From Fructilactobacillus hinvesii (GTDB lineage: Bacteria; Bacillota; Bacilli; Lactobacillales; Lactobacillaceae), in contig NZ_CP097118.1 in assembly GCF_024029435.1 (NCBI RefSeq), positions 248,001 to 312,000 of the forward strand: a stretch of 64,000 bases of DNA, given 5' to 3'. This document shows positions 54,405 to 64,000 of this stretch, piece after piece. The position numbers and the translations under genes are program-made. Position 1 is the first letter of the stretch, and each line of letters opens with the position of its first letter. The notes under the pieces are model-generated. The model saw only the letters and a program-made list of their open reading frames with translations. It searched no databases and was not told where the DNA came from.

Positions 54405-57400
54405 GTTTACAGTTTATTCTGGGGCCAGCCAGTGCTGATCACCAGGGGCAGATTCTGCAGGCGATGCAGCAATCAGCCGCCCGTCATCCTGAAGAACAAT
54501 ACTTTCAAGTTGTGCCAAATAACGTCAAGTTTGAAGCGGAACTCGGAACCCTAAAGCGTTTGAACCTGGAACAACGAGCCACCTACGCTCAAAATCAAAT
54601 TCAAACCTTTTCCTTTTCCCGGTTAATTTGGTACTTTTTACGGGACCAACCAGCCTATCAGGTGCCGCAGTTGTCTCCGGTAGCAATCAACATGATTATT
54701 TTCCAAATTATTACTGAGCACGAAGCTGATCTAACCATCTACCGGGGAGAAGGCAAACAGGCTGGCTTCATTCAGCAGGTGGCAGAACAACTAATGGAGC
54801 TGCAGCAGGGCAACCTGAGTCCAGATGATTTGCACCAGTTGCAAAACAACACAACCGGAGAACTCCGCAATAAACTGCACGACTTAGAGCTCATTTACCG
54901 GGCCTTTTTGCAGGAAACGGATGGCAAGTATCTGTATCAAGCGGCCACTCTAGAACTACTAAATGAATACCTCTTACGAATGCCAGCCCAGCAATTAGAG
55001 CAGTTGCACTTTTACTTTACCGGCTTTAGCGAGTTAACGGCGCAGGAACTGCAGTTGGTCCACACTTTGATTAGAAGGGCCCACGTGGTAGTGGATTTAA
55101 CGCTGGATCAACCCGCCCGAGAGGAGGCGCCCAGTCCAGAAGCGTTCTTTGCGCAACCCGGACGTTTATATTACCGGTTGTACCAGTATGCCCAGGCTCA
55201 CAGCCGGATTCTGCCCGACCAGTATGCGCCAGCGCGGTCTTTGCAACCGGGACTAAACCAATTAGAAGAGTACTGGATTAGCAGTAGTGAGTTGGAACGG
55301 AAACTTCCAGAAGCACCTGCCACGAATCCTAACGTGCATGTCTTACAAGCGGCGACGTCCTTTGACGAGTTGATGAACATATCGACCAAGATTCGCCAAC
55401 TAGTTGCCACCGGGAAGTATCGGTACGGTGATTTCTTGGTGGTGGCCAGAAACCTGAGTGATTACGAAAACATCATTGATCCGATCTTTTCGATGCAACA
55501 AATTCCTTACTTTACGGATATCCAAAAGCAGATGGAAAATCACCCGTTGGTAGTGCTATTACAGGCTCTTTTTGCAATCTATCAGCCAAACCGAGCCCGC
55601 AACTACCGTTACGAAGACGTGATGAAGCTTTTGAAAACGGAGTTGCTGATTCCTAAACAGGATGAAAAACACTTTGAAAGTTTGGACGATTTTCGCTGGC
55701 AATTGGCCCTGTGTGAAAACCTGGTCCTTAAAAACGGCTACTACGGGAAAAAATGGACGCAACAAGCGGACTGGAAGTATACGACCGTCGTGGATGAAAC
55801 CACGGGGGTCGTCGTAGACAAGAACCAGGCCTTTTCACAAGCAATCAATCAGATTCGCCACTTTGTAAAAGATAACCTCCCACCGTTTTACCGGCGGCTG
55901 ACTAAAGCGCAGACCGGTCGGGAAGCCGCTCAAATTCTGTATCAATTTTTGGTGAACCATGGGGTGCCAGACCGGTTACAAGCGTGGCAGCAGCAGGCTA
56001 CTGAAGCTGGAAACCTGCAGGAAGCCGGCCAATCGGAACAGGTGTGGAATGAATTTTGCCACATTCTAGATGACTACGTGAACGTCTTGGGTGACCAGGA
56101 ATTTGTTCAAGACGATTTCTTAGCGCTCTTACAAGCCGGGTTTGTGGGGGCCACCTACTCCCAGATCCCGTCGACCTTGGATCAGGTGACGATTTCAGAA
56201 ATGGGGCGGTATCACCTTCGAGATAAGCGTATTACGATTGTGGTGGGTGCTGATGACCACAACTTACCGGTGCGGGTTGAACGCCAAAGTCTACTGAGCG
56301 ATGGGGATCGGGATCAACTAGGGGAGCAGTTGGCTACGGATCAATTTTTGGCAACCACTAGCGAAACCCAGATGGTGGCAGAACCCTACGAAGACTATCT
56401 GACCTTTATGACGCCCCAGGATCAGTTGTATTTTTCATATCACGTTGGCAATGGGACCGATGATCAGTTACTAAAGCAGTCCCCCTACGTGCAGCGGATT
56501 CAGTCATTCTTTGGTCTGACTACAGAAGCATTTCACGCCCAGCCGGATTCCACTGACCTTGATGTGCAGCCGTACCTTGGTTCCCCCCGGGCAACTTTGA
56601 AGTATTTAATTCCAGCAGCGCTCGCTAGTAAGAAACAGCGGCAGCCGTTGAATCCCAGTTGGGGCACCATTAAAAAGACGTTAGAACAAACAGCTGATTC
56701 CACTTTGCGGCGCCTGACGCGTAATCTGATGAGTAGTTTGGACTATCGCAATGAACCCGCCCCATTAAAACCAGAGATTGTCACTAGCCTGTATGGTCAA
56801 CGGATTCTGACCTCAATTTCGAAACTCGAGGAGTTTTATTCCAATCCGTACGAATACTTCTTGGAATATGGGTTACGACTGAAAGAACGGGATGAATTCG
56901 AGATTAATTCGGCTGAGACGGGGACCTTTTATCATGATGCCCTCGACCAACTGATGAAGGTGGTTAACCAGCAAAAACTAGAATTAGGGGAGCTGGATGA
57001 TCAGCAAATCAAAGAGTTGGTCACGGAGGTGACAACCAAATTGATTGAGGCTGATCAGACGCAACGCTACGAGATTCTGCAGAGTTCGGAGCGGATGAAC
57101 TACCTAAAGGGGCAGTTGATTCAGACGGTTAATGAGATGGCGCAGACCATGCGTAATCAAGCGCGACACGTGCACATGCGGCCCCGGCAAACCGAGGTGT
57201 CCTTTGGTCCCGGCCAGCACTACCAAGAGTTGCAATTTGATTTAGGTAACGATCAGCAGGTCGGTGTGCAGGGCCGGATTGATCGAATTGACGGCATGGA
57301 TATTGATGGAACGGACTATCTAAACATCGTGGACTATAAATCGAGTGACCATGAGATTAATTTTGCTCAGGTCTACGATGGAACCGCCATGCAGATGATG

Positions 57401-57955
57401 ACTTACATGGATGCGGTGCTAAAGAACCTGAAGGCCATTAGTGAGACCGAGCAAGCCCAGTTACTGGGGGCTTTGTACCTACGGATTTTTGATCCGGTGT
57501 TGAAATCGAAAGATTTGAAAAACTGGCAGGATGCGCAAGAAATTCAACGTCGCCTGCTAAAAGAACATAAGTACAATGGTATTTTAGTGGCTGATCAAGA
57601 CGTCTTAAATGCCTTAGGAGATCACGAGGTGGGGGACGTCTATCCGTTTAAATTTAAGAATGATGGTGATTTCTACAAAGATAGTAAAGTCATTTCTAAG
57701 GCCGATTTGGAGCGGGTAATTCACCATACAGAACGGTTGATTCAAACGGCAGGAAAGAGAATTTTTGCTGGGGATACGCGGTTATGGCCGGCCCGGTTCC
57801 AAGCCAGATCCAACGTTACGAATTCGGCGTACCAAGCCGTGATGCAGTTTGATCCGTTACTAACGGAGAATAACTATCGTGAGGTGGAAAATCTCAGCAT
57901 GGATGCAGTACTGGAAAAACTACGAGCAGAACAGAAAGGAGACCAGCATGAGTGA
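54401..57955 (+). CDS. rexB: ATP-dependent nuclease subunit B (RexB/AddB)
   Basis: 1184 residues. The inactivated helicase-like N-terminal part begins FILGPASADHQGQ and has no Walker A GKT, as expected for the RexB form. The C-terminal RecB-type nuclease has VGVQGRIDRIDGMD and IVDYKSSDHEI. The four cysteines that hold a 4Fe-4S cluster in Bacillus AddB are absent: the first site reads NPYEYFLEYG, and the C-terminal region (SNVTNSAYQAVMQFDP) has none. It partners RexA in double-strand-break resection. It overlaps rexA by 8 nt. Confidence 0.93.
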   Translation: MSLQFILGPASADHQGQILQAMQQSAARHPEEQYFQVVPNNVKFEAELGTLKRLNLEQRATYAQNQIQTFSFSRLIWYFLRDQPAYQVPQLSPVAINMIIFQIITEHEADLTIYRGEGKQAGFIQQVAEQLMELQQGNLSPDDLHQLQNNTTGELRNKLHDLELIYRAFLQETDGKYLYQAATLELLNEYLLRMPAQQLEQLHFYFTGFSELTAQELQLVHTLIRRAHVVVDLTLDQPAREEAPSPEAFFAQPGRLYYRLYQYAQAHSRILPDQYAPARSLQPGLNQLEEYWISSSELERKLPEAPATNPNVHVLQAATSFDELMNISTKIRQLVATGKYRYGDFLVVARNLSDYENIIDPIFSMQQIPYFTDIQKQMENHPLVVLLQALFAIYQPNRARNYRYEDVMKLLKTELLIPKQDEKHFESLDDFRWQLALCENLVLKNGYYGKKWTQQADWKYTTVVDETTGVVVDKNQAFSQAINQIRHFVKDNLPPFYRRLTKAQTGREAAQILYQFLVNHGVPDRLQAWQQQATEAGNLQEAGQSEQVWNEFCHILDDYVNVLGDQEFVQDDFLALLQAGFVGATYSQIPSTLDQVTISEMGRYHLRDKRITIVVGADDHNLPVRVERQSLLSDGDRDQLGEQLATDQFLATTSETQMVAEPYEDYLTFMTPQDQLYFSYHVGNGTDDQLLKQSPYVQRIQSFFGLTTEAFHAQPDSTDLDVQPYLGSPRATLKYLIPAALASKKQRQPLNPSWGTIKKTLEQTADSTLRRLTRNLMSSLDYRNEPAPLKPEIVTSLYGQRILTSISKLEEFYSNPYEYFLEYGLRLKERDEFEINSAETGTFYHDALDQLMKVVNQQKLELGELDDQQIKELVTEVTTKLIEADQTQRYEILQSSERMNYLKGQLIQTVNEMAQTMRNQARHVHMRPRQTEVSFGPGQHYQELQFDLGNDQQVGVQGRIDRIDGMDIDGTDYLNIVDYKSSDHEINFAQVYDGTAMQMMTYMDAVLKNLKAISETEQAQLLGALYLRIFDPVLKSKDLKNWQDAQEIQRRLLKEHKYNGILVADQDVLNALGDHEVGDVYPFKFKNDGDFYKDSKVISKADLERVIHHTERLIQTAGKRIFAGDTRLWPARFQARSNVTNSAYQAVMQFDPLLTENNYREVENLSMDAVLEKLRAEQKGDQHE

Positions 57956-60900
57956 AACCCAGTGGACCCCAGGCCAATTAGCCGCGATTCAGAATGATTC
58001 CGCTGGAAACATTCTGGTATCAGCTTCAGCTGGATCTGGGAAGACCAGCGTGTTAACCCAGCGGGTGATGCGGAAAATCAAGGCCGGCGTTGACGTGGAT
58101 CAGTTACTGATTGTGACCTTTACGAATGCTGCGGCCCAGGAAATGCGGGAACGAATTCACGGGGCCTTGCAAATGGAACTGAATCACACGCAGGATCAAG
58201 CGGCGAAACAACATCTAGTTCGTCAACTGCGCAAGCTGACCACGGCGCACATTGAAACCATGGATGCCTTTTGTTTGTGGCTAGTAAAGCGATATTACTA
58301 CGTCATTAACTTGGATCCTGACTTTCGGATTTTAACGAACAGGAGTGAGCGCACCCTACTACAAACGGATGTTTGGAGTGATGTCCGCGAAGAATTGTAC
58401 GGAAACGACCGGGATCACCGGTTTGCCCAGTTAACGCGGAACTTCTCCAACGATCGCAGTGACGACGGTTTGACCGATTTGGTGTTGCGCCTGTACGAAA
58501 TAGCGAACGTCAATCAGGATCCAGACCAGTGGATTGACCGGCTAGGGGATTTTTACCAGAGCGATGGATCCCTGACTGATAGTCATCTGTACCGAGACTA
58601 TTTACTGCCGGATTTACAAAATCAATTCGCCCAAATCTTAGCTACGTACCGGCAGGTTCGTGAATTAGCGCAACGAGCTGGACTTGTGAAGGTTGAGACG
58701 TTTGTGACGGCGGAGCAGGAACAAATCTCGACAATCAGTGAGCAACTGGATTCCTGTAGTTGGGATCAGCTCCGGACGCTTTTTACCCAGCAAAAATTCA
58801 AGCGGTTCCCGAACGTTAGCAAAAAAGACCTTGATGAGGAGCAACTAGCGGTAAAAGAGCAATGTAAAAATTTGCGAAATGAGGCTAAAAAGCAATTGGA
58901 AGCCATGGGCAAAAATTATTTTTGGACCGACGAAGCGAGTCTACAGACGCTCAATGACGATGCATCTCTACTCGTAAAGAAGTTGATTGCGGTCGTAAAG
59001 CAATTTGCGACGCAGTATGCCACGGTGAAACGCCAACGGCATGCCTATGATTTTACGGACATCGAGCACTTCGCGTTTCAAATCTTAACCGATCAGTCCG
59101 AAGCGGGGGTTTCCCTGCGGACGCAGCTCCAGCAGCAGTTTAACGAAATCATGGTTGATGAATACCAGGACAATAATCACCTGCAGGATGCCATTTTAGG
59201 CACAATTAAGAATCCCGAGCACCCGAACCTTTTCATGGTGGGGGACGTGAAGCAGTCAATTTATCGCTTCCGATTGGCCGATCCGCAGATGTTTATGGAT
59301 AAATACCATACTTACCCGGATAAAGCTAATCCGAACCAGTTGATCACGTTGCCCGATAACTTCCGGTCGGTAGCCAACGTGGATTATTTTACGAACCTCA
59401 TCTTTGAACAGATCATGGACCGTTCCTTTGGGGAAGTTGACTACACCGGTGATGCCCAGCTGCAATTTGGGGCGCGGGATTATCCGGATGATTTAGACAC
59501 CACAACGGAATTAATGTTGTTGGCTGATGACCAGGGCGATCACAAACAACAAGACCAATTAACCAACGACCAACTCCAGATTGAGCTGATTGCGAACAAG
59601 ATTGAGACGATGATGAACGCTGGCTTTCAGATTTACGATCGCAAGTTGGGCCAAAAACGTCCCTTGCAGTATGGCGACATTGCGTTGCTGTCCTCGACCA
59701 AGCGGAATAACTTTGAGATTGCCAGCATCTTTGCCGAACATCAAATTCCGTTGAACAGTGATGGAGCCGAAAGCTACTTTAAGACGGCAGAAATTCAAAT
59801 GATGCTGTCGTTACTGCAAATCATTGATAATCCCGCGCAAGACATTCCGCTGGCCGCAGTGTTACGATCACCGTTAGTGGGATTGGACGAAAATGAATTA
59901 GCCTACATCCGGATTACGAAAAAAACGGGGAACTATTACCAAGCCGTCTTGGACTTTCGCAAAGATTACCAGGAACAAACCCAGACGGAGTTTGGCAATC
60001 GAGTGTTGAGCAAGGTTGACCAGTTTTTGGAACAACTAAAGAACCTGCGTGATTACGCTACTAAGCATAGTTTGGCGGAATTAATTTGGGAAATTTACAA
60101 CCAAACCGGATTCTTAGACTACGTGGGTGGAATGCCAGCTGGAAAGAAACGGCAGGCCAATCTGCACGCGCTCTACCAACGTGCTGAAGAGTATGAACGC
60201 AACGGATTTCAGGGTTTGTTTGCTTTTGTCCAATTCATCAAACGATTGCAAAAGGATGATAACGACCTTGCGGAAGCTAGTGTCGACGTGGATCCAAACT
60301 CCGTGACCGTCAAAACGATTCACGGGAGTAAGGGGCTCGAATATCCGGTGGTCTTTGTGATTGATGTCCACCACCAATCCAATCAAAGTGAGTTTAAAGA
60401 TCCGTTTGTGGTTGATGATCAGATGGGACTGGGAATTAAGTATTACTATCCCGACCGCCACGAGCAGGTGAACACGTTGCAGTACTTGGCGATTACCAAT
60501 TCGTTAAAACAAAAGGCGCAAGCCGAAGAAATGCGGAAACTTTACGTGGCTTTAACCCGGGCCAAGCAGAAGTTAATTATCACCGGGATTGTCAAGGGAA
60601 CGACTAAGCAGACGGCTGAAGCAAGTACGTTTCAAAGCTGGTCGCAGGCGGGGCAAAGCCCGAATTTGGTGATTAACCAGGCCACCCGGAGTAGTGCTAA
60701 GAACTTCTTGACTTGGATCGGGATGTCCTTGGTACGCCATCCGCAGTTTCAAGCGTTACTGGATGACGACCTTACCCTATCGGAGCTCCAGTCTGATCCA
60801 AGTAAATTTACGGTGGAATTTGTCCAGCCCACGGAGTTACAAGCAACCACGAAAACGACAGAGTCCACCACTGCCACAGAATTTACCGGGCAAGCCACTG

Positions 60901-61673
60901 ATCCAGCGGAAATTAAACGGTTGCTGGAATTTCAGTATCCGTTTGCAGATGCCGCGCAAACGACGGCGTACCAATCGGTATCAGAAATTAAACGCCAGTT
61001 TGACGATCCAGATAACATTCAATTAGGGAGCGTCGCTGATACTGGCCGTCAGATTTTGCAACGCACGCGGTATCAGAGTGAGCAGTTTGCCCAACCGCAG
61101 TTCATGCAAACGGTGGCTAAGCCCACGCCCCAAGAGGTGGGAACTGCTACCCACTTGGTCCTGCAGAAACTCGATGTAACCAAACCCGTTACAGAGGAGC
61201 GGGTCGAAGCGTTAATTAAGAAGCTAGTGGCGGGCCAGCTCTTAACTGTAGCGGTGGCAGAGCAGATTAACCGAAAAGCCGTCGTAGCGTTCTATCAGAC
61301 GGACGTTGGACAACGGATTCTGCAATTCCCCGATCGGTTGCAGCGGGAGGTTCCCTTCTCGCTGATTATTAAGGCGCAACGGCTCTTTTCGGAATTTCAC
61401 AATGATCCGAACCAACAGATTCTGGTCCACGGAATTATCGATGGGTATCTTGATGATCCCGAACAGGGACCCATCCTGTTTGATTACAAAACGAGCTTTG
61501 TGAATCCGGCTCATCCAGATGACTCCATTGAGCAAATTAAGGAACAGTACACCGGTCAGGTGAACCTCTATGCCCTAGCCCTGCAGGATATTTTGCACGA
61601 ACCGGTCAAGCAGAAGTACCTGTACCTGCTTGCCAACCAGCAGTTGGTTGCAATTCCAACTAACGAAAAATAG
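57948..61673 (+). CDS. rexA: ATP-dependent helicase/nuclease subunit A (RexA/AddA)
   Basis: 1241 residues from ATG 57948 with AAAGGAG upstream. UvrD-type helicase motifs: SASAGSGKTSVL (Walker A), IMVDEYQDNN (II), GDVKQSIYRFRLADP (III), TIHGSKGLEYPVVFV (V) and KLYVALTRAKQKL (VI). The C-terminal RecB-type nuclease has HGIIDGYLDD and LFDYKTSFV. With RexB it processes DNA ends for RecA loading, and is the Gram-positive counterpart of RecBCD. A bidirectional terminator follows. Confidence 0.95.
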   Translation: MSETQWTPGQLAAIQNDSAGNILVSASAGSGKTSVLTQRVMRKIKAGVDVDQLLIVTFTNAAAQEMRERIHGALQMELNHTQDQAAKQHLVRQLRKLTTAHIETMDAFCLWLVKRYYYVINLDPDFRILTNRSERTLLQTDVWSDVREELYGNDRDHRFAQLTRNFSNDRSDDGLTDLVLRLYEIANVNQDPDQWIDRLGDFYQSDGSLTDSHLYRDYLLPDLQNQFAQILATYRQVRELAQRAGLVKVETFVTAEQEQISTISEQLDSCSWDQLRTLFTQQKFKRFPNVSKKDLDEEQLAVKEQCKNLRNEAKKQLEAMGKNYFWTDEASLQTLNDDASLLVKKLIAVVKQFATQYATVKRQRHAYDFTDIEHFAFQILTDQSEAGVSLRTQLQQQFNEIMVDEYQDNNHLQDAILGTIKNPEHPNLFMVGDVKQSIYRFRLADPQMFMDKYHTYPDKANPNQLITLPDNFRSVANVDYFTNLIFEQIMDRSFGEVDYTGDAQLQFGARDYPDDLDTTTELMLLADDQGDHKQQDQLTNDQLQIELIANKIETMMNAGFQIYDRKLGQKRPLQYGDIALLSSTKRNNFEIASIFAEHQIPLNSDGAESYFKTAEIQMMLSLLQIIDNPAQDIPLAAVLRSPLVGLDENELAYIRITKKTGNYYQAVLDFRKDYQEQTQTEFGNRVLSKVDQFLEQLKNLRDYATKHSLAELIWEIYNQTGFLDYVGGMPAGKKRQANLHALYQRAEEYERNGFQGLFAFVQFIKRLQKDDNDLAEASVDVDPNSVTVKTIHGSKGLEYPVVFVIDVHHQSNQSEFKDPFVVDDQMGLGIKYYYPDRHEQVNTLQYLAITNSLKQKAQAEEMRKLYVALTRAKQKLIITGIVKGTTKQTAEASTFQSWSQAGQSPNLVINQATRSSAKNFLTWIGMSLVRHPQFQALLDDDLTLSELQSDPSKFTVEFVQPTELQATTKTTESTTATEFTGQATDPAEIKRLLEFQYPFADAAQTTAYQSVSEIKRQFDDPDNIQLGSVADTGRQILQRTRYQSEQFAQPQFMQTVAKPTPQEVGTATHLVLQKLDVTKPVTEERVEALIKKLVAGQLLTVAVAEQINRKAVVAFYQTDVGQRILQFPDRLQREVPFSLIIKAQRLFSEFHNDPNQQILVHGIIDGYLDDPEQGPILFDYKTSFVNPAHPDDSIEQIKEQYTGQVNLYALALQDILHEPVKQKYLYLLANQQLVAIPTNEK

Positions 61674-61679
61674 ACTAAA

Positions 61680-61716
61680 AAAGAAGGCTAACTCCAAATG
61701 GAGCTGACCTTCTTTG
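61680..61716. terminator. Bidirectional terminator between rexA and the sugar porter
   Basis: Stem AAAGAAGG/CCTTCTTT with inner CTCC/GGAG, between convergent genes. Confidence 0.85.
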
Positions 61717-61725
61717 TTATTTAAA

Positions 61726-63108
61726 TTAGGCTTTTTTCTGTTTGGCGTTGTAACGACTCACGAGTTCGCTTTCAATTTCTTCCAAGGATTTGTTGCGCGT
61801 TTCTGGAACAAAGTAGTAAACGAAGCCCCAAGAAAGAAAGGCAAAGACGGCGAAGATCGCAAATGGTCCCCCGACGTTGTTGTGAAAGAGCGCCAAAATG
61901 GTTAAGAAGAACTGGGACACGATGAAGTTCGCGATCCAGTTGGCGGCCGAACCGATGGCCGTTCCGATTCCTCGAACTGAAAGCGGGAAGATTTCCCCAA
62001 TCAATAACCAGGCAATTGGGCCCCAGGAAATGGCGAACCCAAAGATGTACACGGCAATTAAGATGATGGTGGGAATGGCAGCCGCACTAATGCTGAGCGT
62101 GAAGTTAAGAATGGCTAACAAGCTCAAGGAAACGCCCATCACAATTGAACCAAACATTAAAATGGTTTTCCGGTTGACCTTGTCCATGATGAGGTAGGCC
62201 AAAATGGTCACGACAAAGTTCACAATCCCGATGCCGACGGAAATCCAGATGGCTCCAGAGGCCGGGAAGTTAAATCCCTTCATGAAAACCTGAGGAAGGA
62301 AATAAATGACGGCGTTAATCCCGACTAGTTGTTGAAAGAGCATGATCCCAATGGCGACAATCAAAGAAGGACGCGCAATGGTAAAGAGTTCTTTTAATCC
62401 GCCTTTTTCTTGGTGAGAAACGGATTGGATTTCTGCAATTTCTGCGTCTGGATCGTCTTTGGTGCCAGCGCGTAACTGGTCTAAAACGGCCCGGGCTTCA
62501 GTGACCTTTCCTTTTTCAACCAGGTACCGGGGTGATTCGGGCAGCAAAATGCCACCGATAAAGAGTAATAGGGCGGGAATCAATGCTGATCCGAGCATCC
62601 ATCGCCAGTCTCTAATCCCCAACAAGTTGTGGCCGAGAAAGGCCAGGTTAGAAACGTAGGCCAATAAAATCCCAAGGGTCACCATTAATTGAAACATGGT
62701 TCCTAATGAGCCCCGGTGCCCCTTGTCGGCTAATTCAGCTAAGTAAGCAGGAGTGAGGGCAGAGGCCCCTCCCACCGCTAAGCCCAGGATAATCCGAGCG
62801 ATAACCATAGGGACAAACCCAGTGGCTACGGCAGATAAGCCGGATCCCACTAAAAAGAGGATAGAAGCGAGGATTAATAATTTCTTGCGCCCAAACCGGT
62901 CAGATAAGGATCCAATTGATAACGCTCCAATGGCGGATCCAATCAGCACGGAGGAAGTAATAAAGCCCGTTTGTTCCGTGTTAAGGTGGAAGTTGGCTTC
63001 GATTAGCGGAGAAGCTCCGGAGATAATTCCGGTATCAAATCCAAAGAGGAGGCCTCCGAGGGCTCCGAAGATAAAAATAAAAGCAATGCTTAAACGTGGT
63101 TTTTTCAC
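61726..63108 (-). CDS. MFS sugar porter family transporter
   Basis: 460 residues with twelve membrane segments. Sugar-porter signatures: GGLLFGFDTGIISGA (about 18-32), the loop DRFGRKKLL (70-78), PAYLAELADKGHRG, the PESPRYLVEKGK motif after helix 6, QQLVGINAVIYFLPQVF in helix 7, and PETRNKSLEEIE at the end. Related to proton symporters for xylose, arabinose, galactose or inositol; the substrate is not readable. A perfect cre lies at its promoter, which predicts carbon catabolite repression. Confidence 0.92.
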   Translation of the reverse strand: MKKPRLSIAFIFIFGALGGLLFGFDTGIISGASPLIEANFHLNTEQTGFITSSVLIGSAIGALSIGSLSDRFGRKKLLILASILFLVGSGLSAVATGFVPMVIARIILGLAVGGASALTPAYLAELADKGHRGSLGTMFQLMVTLGILLAYVSNLAFLGHNLLGIRDWRWMLGSALIPALLLFIGGILLPESPRYLVEKGKVTEARAVLDQLRAGTKDDPDAEIAEIQSVSHQEKGGLKELFTIARPSLIVAIGIMLFQQLVGINAVIYFLPQVFMKGFNFPASGAIWISVGIGIVNFVVTILAYLIMDKVNRKTILMFGSIVMGVSLSLLAILNFTLSISAAAIPTIILIAVYIFGFAISWGPIAWLLIGEIFPLSVRGIGTAIGSAANWIANFIVSQFFLTILALFHNNVGGPFAIFAVFAFLSWGFVYYFVPETRNKSLEEIESELVSRYNAKQKKA

Positions 63109-63165
63109 GATGATCCCTTCTTTCAGGTGATTAATTTGAAACTATGTATTTTTTACGAACTTAAT

Positions 63166-63179
63166 TGTAACCGCTTACA
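63166..63179. promoter_or_regulatory. CcpA-binding cre site
   Basis: TGTAACCGCTTACA is a full match to the cre consensus TGWAANCGNTNWCA. It overlaps a possible -35 (TTACAA on the minus strand, 16 nt from TACATA) of the sugar porter gene. Confidence 0.85.
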
Positions 63180-63200
63180 AAGAACTTGGCAATGCTTTTT

Positions 63201-63226
63201 GTGAAAAAACTTCACTATATTGTGAA
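63201..63226. promoter_or_regulatory. Three alternating GTGAA/TTCAC half-sites
   Basis: GTGAA (63201-63205), TTCAC (63211-63215), GTGAA (63222-63226) with 5- and 6-nt spacers, upstream of the MFS promoter. Possible operator for an unidentified regulator. Confidence 0.35.
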
Positions 63227-63245
63227 AGCTGAACAAAAACTGGAT

Positions 63246-63274
63246 TTGAATCCCGGAATTGATGCCGGTACAAT
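63246..63274 (+). promoter_or_regulatory. Promoter of the right-end MFS gene
   Basis: TTGAAT (63246-63251), a 17-nt spacer, TACAAT (63269-63274). Confidence 0.75.
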
Positions 63275-63308
63275 GAAGATTAATATCATTGAGAAAGGAA
63301 GTGGCAGC

Positions 63309-64000
63309 GTGCCAAAAGTACAACCATTACCACGGTTAAAGTTGCGACAGTTGTTTTGGCTGAGTTTCGGCTTATTGGGAGCCCAGATGTCATTAGGACT
63401 GGAAAACTCACAACTGGGGCGGCTCTTTCAAACGTTTGGAGCTAGTCCGCAAATGTTGGCCTTCTTATTCCTGATTCCACCGATTACGGGGATGATTACC
63501 CAACCGGTGCTCGGTCAATTTTCCGATGCCACCTGGCTCCCCAAGCTAGGGCGGCGCATTCCCTACCTAATTGGCGGAACCATTATTGCTGATTTAACCC
63601 TAGTGTTACTGCCCAATGCTGGTGATTGGGGCTTGCCGATCCCAATTGTGTTAGGGTTAGGCGCGGGATTAGTTCTGTTGTACATTATTGCTGCCAATGC
63701 CTGCGTGGCTCCGTTTAAAATCCTGATTGGAGACATGGTAAACAGCAAGCAAAAGGGGCAGGTCACGTCACTGCAAAGCATCATGGTGAACGTTGGGAGT
63801 ATCCTGGCGGCGATTACCCCATGGTTACTCTCGGAATTGGGAGTGCGGAACGTAGCTCAGCCGGGGGCAGCTCCGTTAACGATGAAATTGGTCTTCTATC
63901 TAGCCGCTGTCATTTTAACCATTTGTACGATTCTGACGGTTCTCAATGTGCGCGAATATACGCCGGAAGAATTAGTCCGTTATCAAGGACCGCCGGCAAA
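63309..64000 (+). CDS. MFS transporter, SLC45/GPH-like sugar type, partial (C-terminus beyond window edge)
   Basis: GTG start after AAAGGAAG; 230 codons remain open to the right edge. The visible half has about six membrane segments and the disaccharide-transporter motif QFSDATWLPKLGRRIPYLIGG between helices 2 and 3. GLENSQLGRLFQTFGASP in the first loop is typical of the SLC45-like transporters that accompany maltose phosphorylase in heterofermentative lactobacilli. Maltose as substrate is a guess pending the genes to the right. Confidence 0.82.
   Translation, partial: MPKVQPLPRLKLRQLFWLSFGLLGAQMSLGLENSQLGRLFQTFGASPQMLAFLFLIPPITGMITQPVLGQFSDATWLPKLGRRIPYLIGGTIIADLTLVLLPNAGDWGLPIPIVLGLGAGLVLLYIIAANACVAPFKILIGDMVNSKQKGQVTSLQSIMVNVGSILAAITPWLLSELGVRNVAQPGAAPLTMKLVFYLAAVILTICTILTVLNVREYTPEELVRYQGPPA

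Noticed and set aside
1..64000. CRISPR arrays, insertion sequences, prophage or toxin-antitoxin modules
   Set aside because: No regularly spaced repeats, transposase or integrase motifs or terminal inverted repeats were seen; the region is largely core chromosome.

Overview
The window is a chromosomal origin region of a lactic acid bacterium, most probably a member of the Lactobacillaceae. The evidence is the gene order rpmH-dnaA-dnaN-yaaA-recF-gyrB-gyrA-rpsF-ssb-rpsR-gdpP-rplI-dnaB, the walRKHIJ signalling operon, RexAB/AddAB-type recombination enzymes, PepC, and a malic-enzyme-linked citrate lyase cluster of the kind known from Leuconostoc, Weissella, Oenococcus and heterofermentative lactobacilli. 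I cannot assign a species. No rRNA, CRISPR array, insertion sequence or prophage is visible.

Layout. oriC lies at about 24.1-26.0 kb, on both sides of dnaA. To its left (1-25.6 kb) nearly everything is on the minus strand: DNA gyrase, replication and ribosomal genes, guaC, a drug/metabolite exporter, the WalRK operon, rlmH and a YibE/F membrane pair. The exceptions are tRNA-Lys and menA. To its right (26.1-64 kb) most genes are on the plus strand: rpmH-rnpA-yidC-khpB, mnmE-mnmG, a complete citrate lyase operon with malic enzyme (mae-citCDEF, citXG), sufS-sufU, an esterase, signal peptidase I, pepC, cardiolipin synthase, a glutamine-type ABC transporter, a possible UV-repair gene pair, rexB-rexA, and the start of a sugar-uptake region. 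Genes therefore point away from the origin on both sides.

How it fits together. Replication control is unusually readable. The dnaA-dnaN gap holds a DnaA box, a GC-rich spacer, four TAG trinucleotides (DnaA-trio) and an AT-rich stretch. A second box cluster lies upstream of dnaA. A third dense cluster sits 22 kb away, between walJ and rlmH, where htrA is usually found. Six 16-bp parS-like palindromes are spread over 44 kb around the origin, which implies a ParB protein encoded outside the window.

Regulation can also be read: a perfect GlnR/TnrA box before the glutamine transporter, a perfect CcpA cre before a sugar porter, and a shared PurR-like 13-mer before guaC and the purine permease.

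Decay is present: tag (3-methyladenine glycosylase I) is interrupted by an in-frame TAG, and a glycerophosphodiesterase survives only as an internally deleted remnant. I see no clearly novel defence or mobile system. The most interesting items are the extra DnaA-box cluster, the parS array, the DUF1722 gene next to a pyrimidine-dimer-glycosylase-like gene, and two hints of reduced Fe-S use (SufS-SufU without SufBCD, and a RexB without cluster cysteines).
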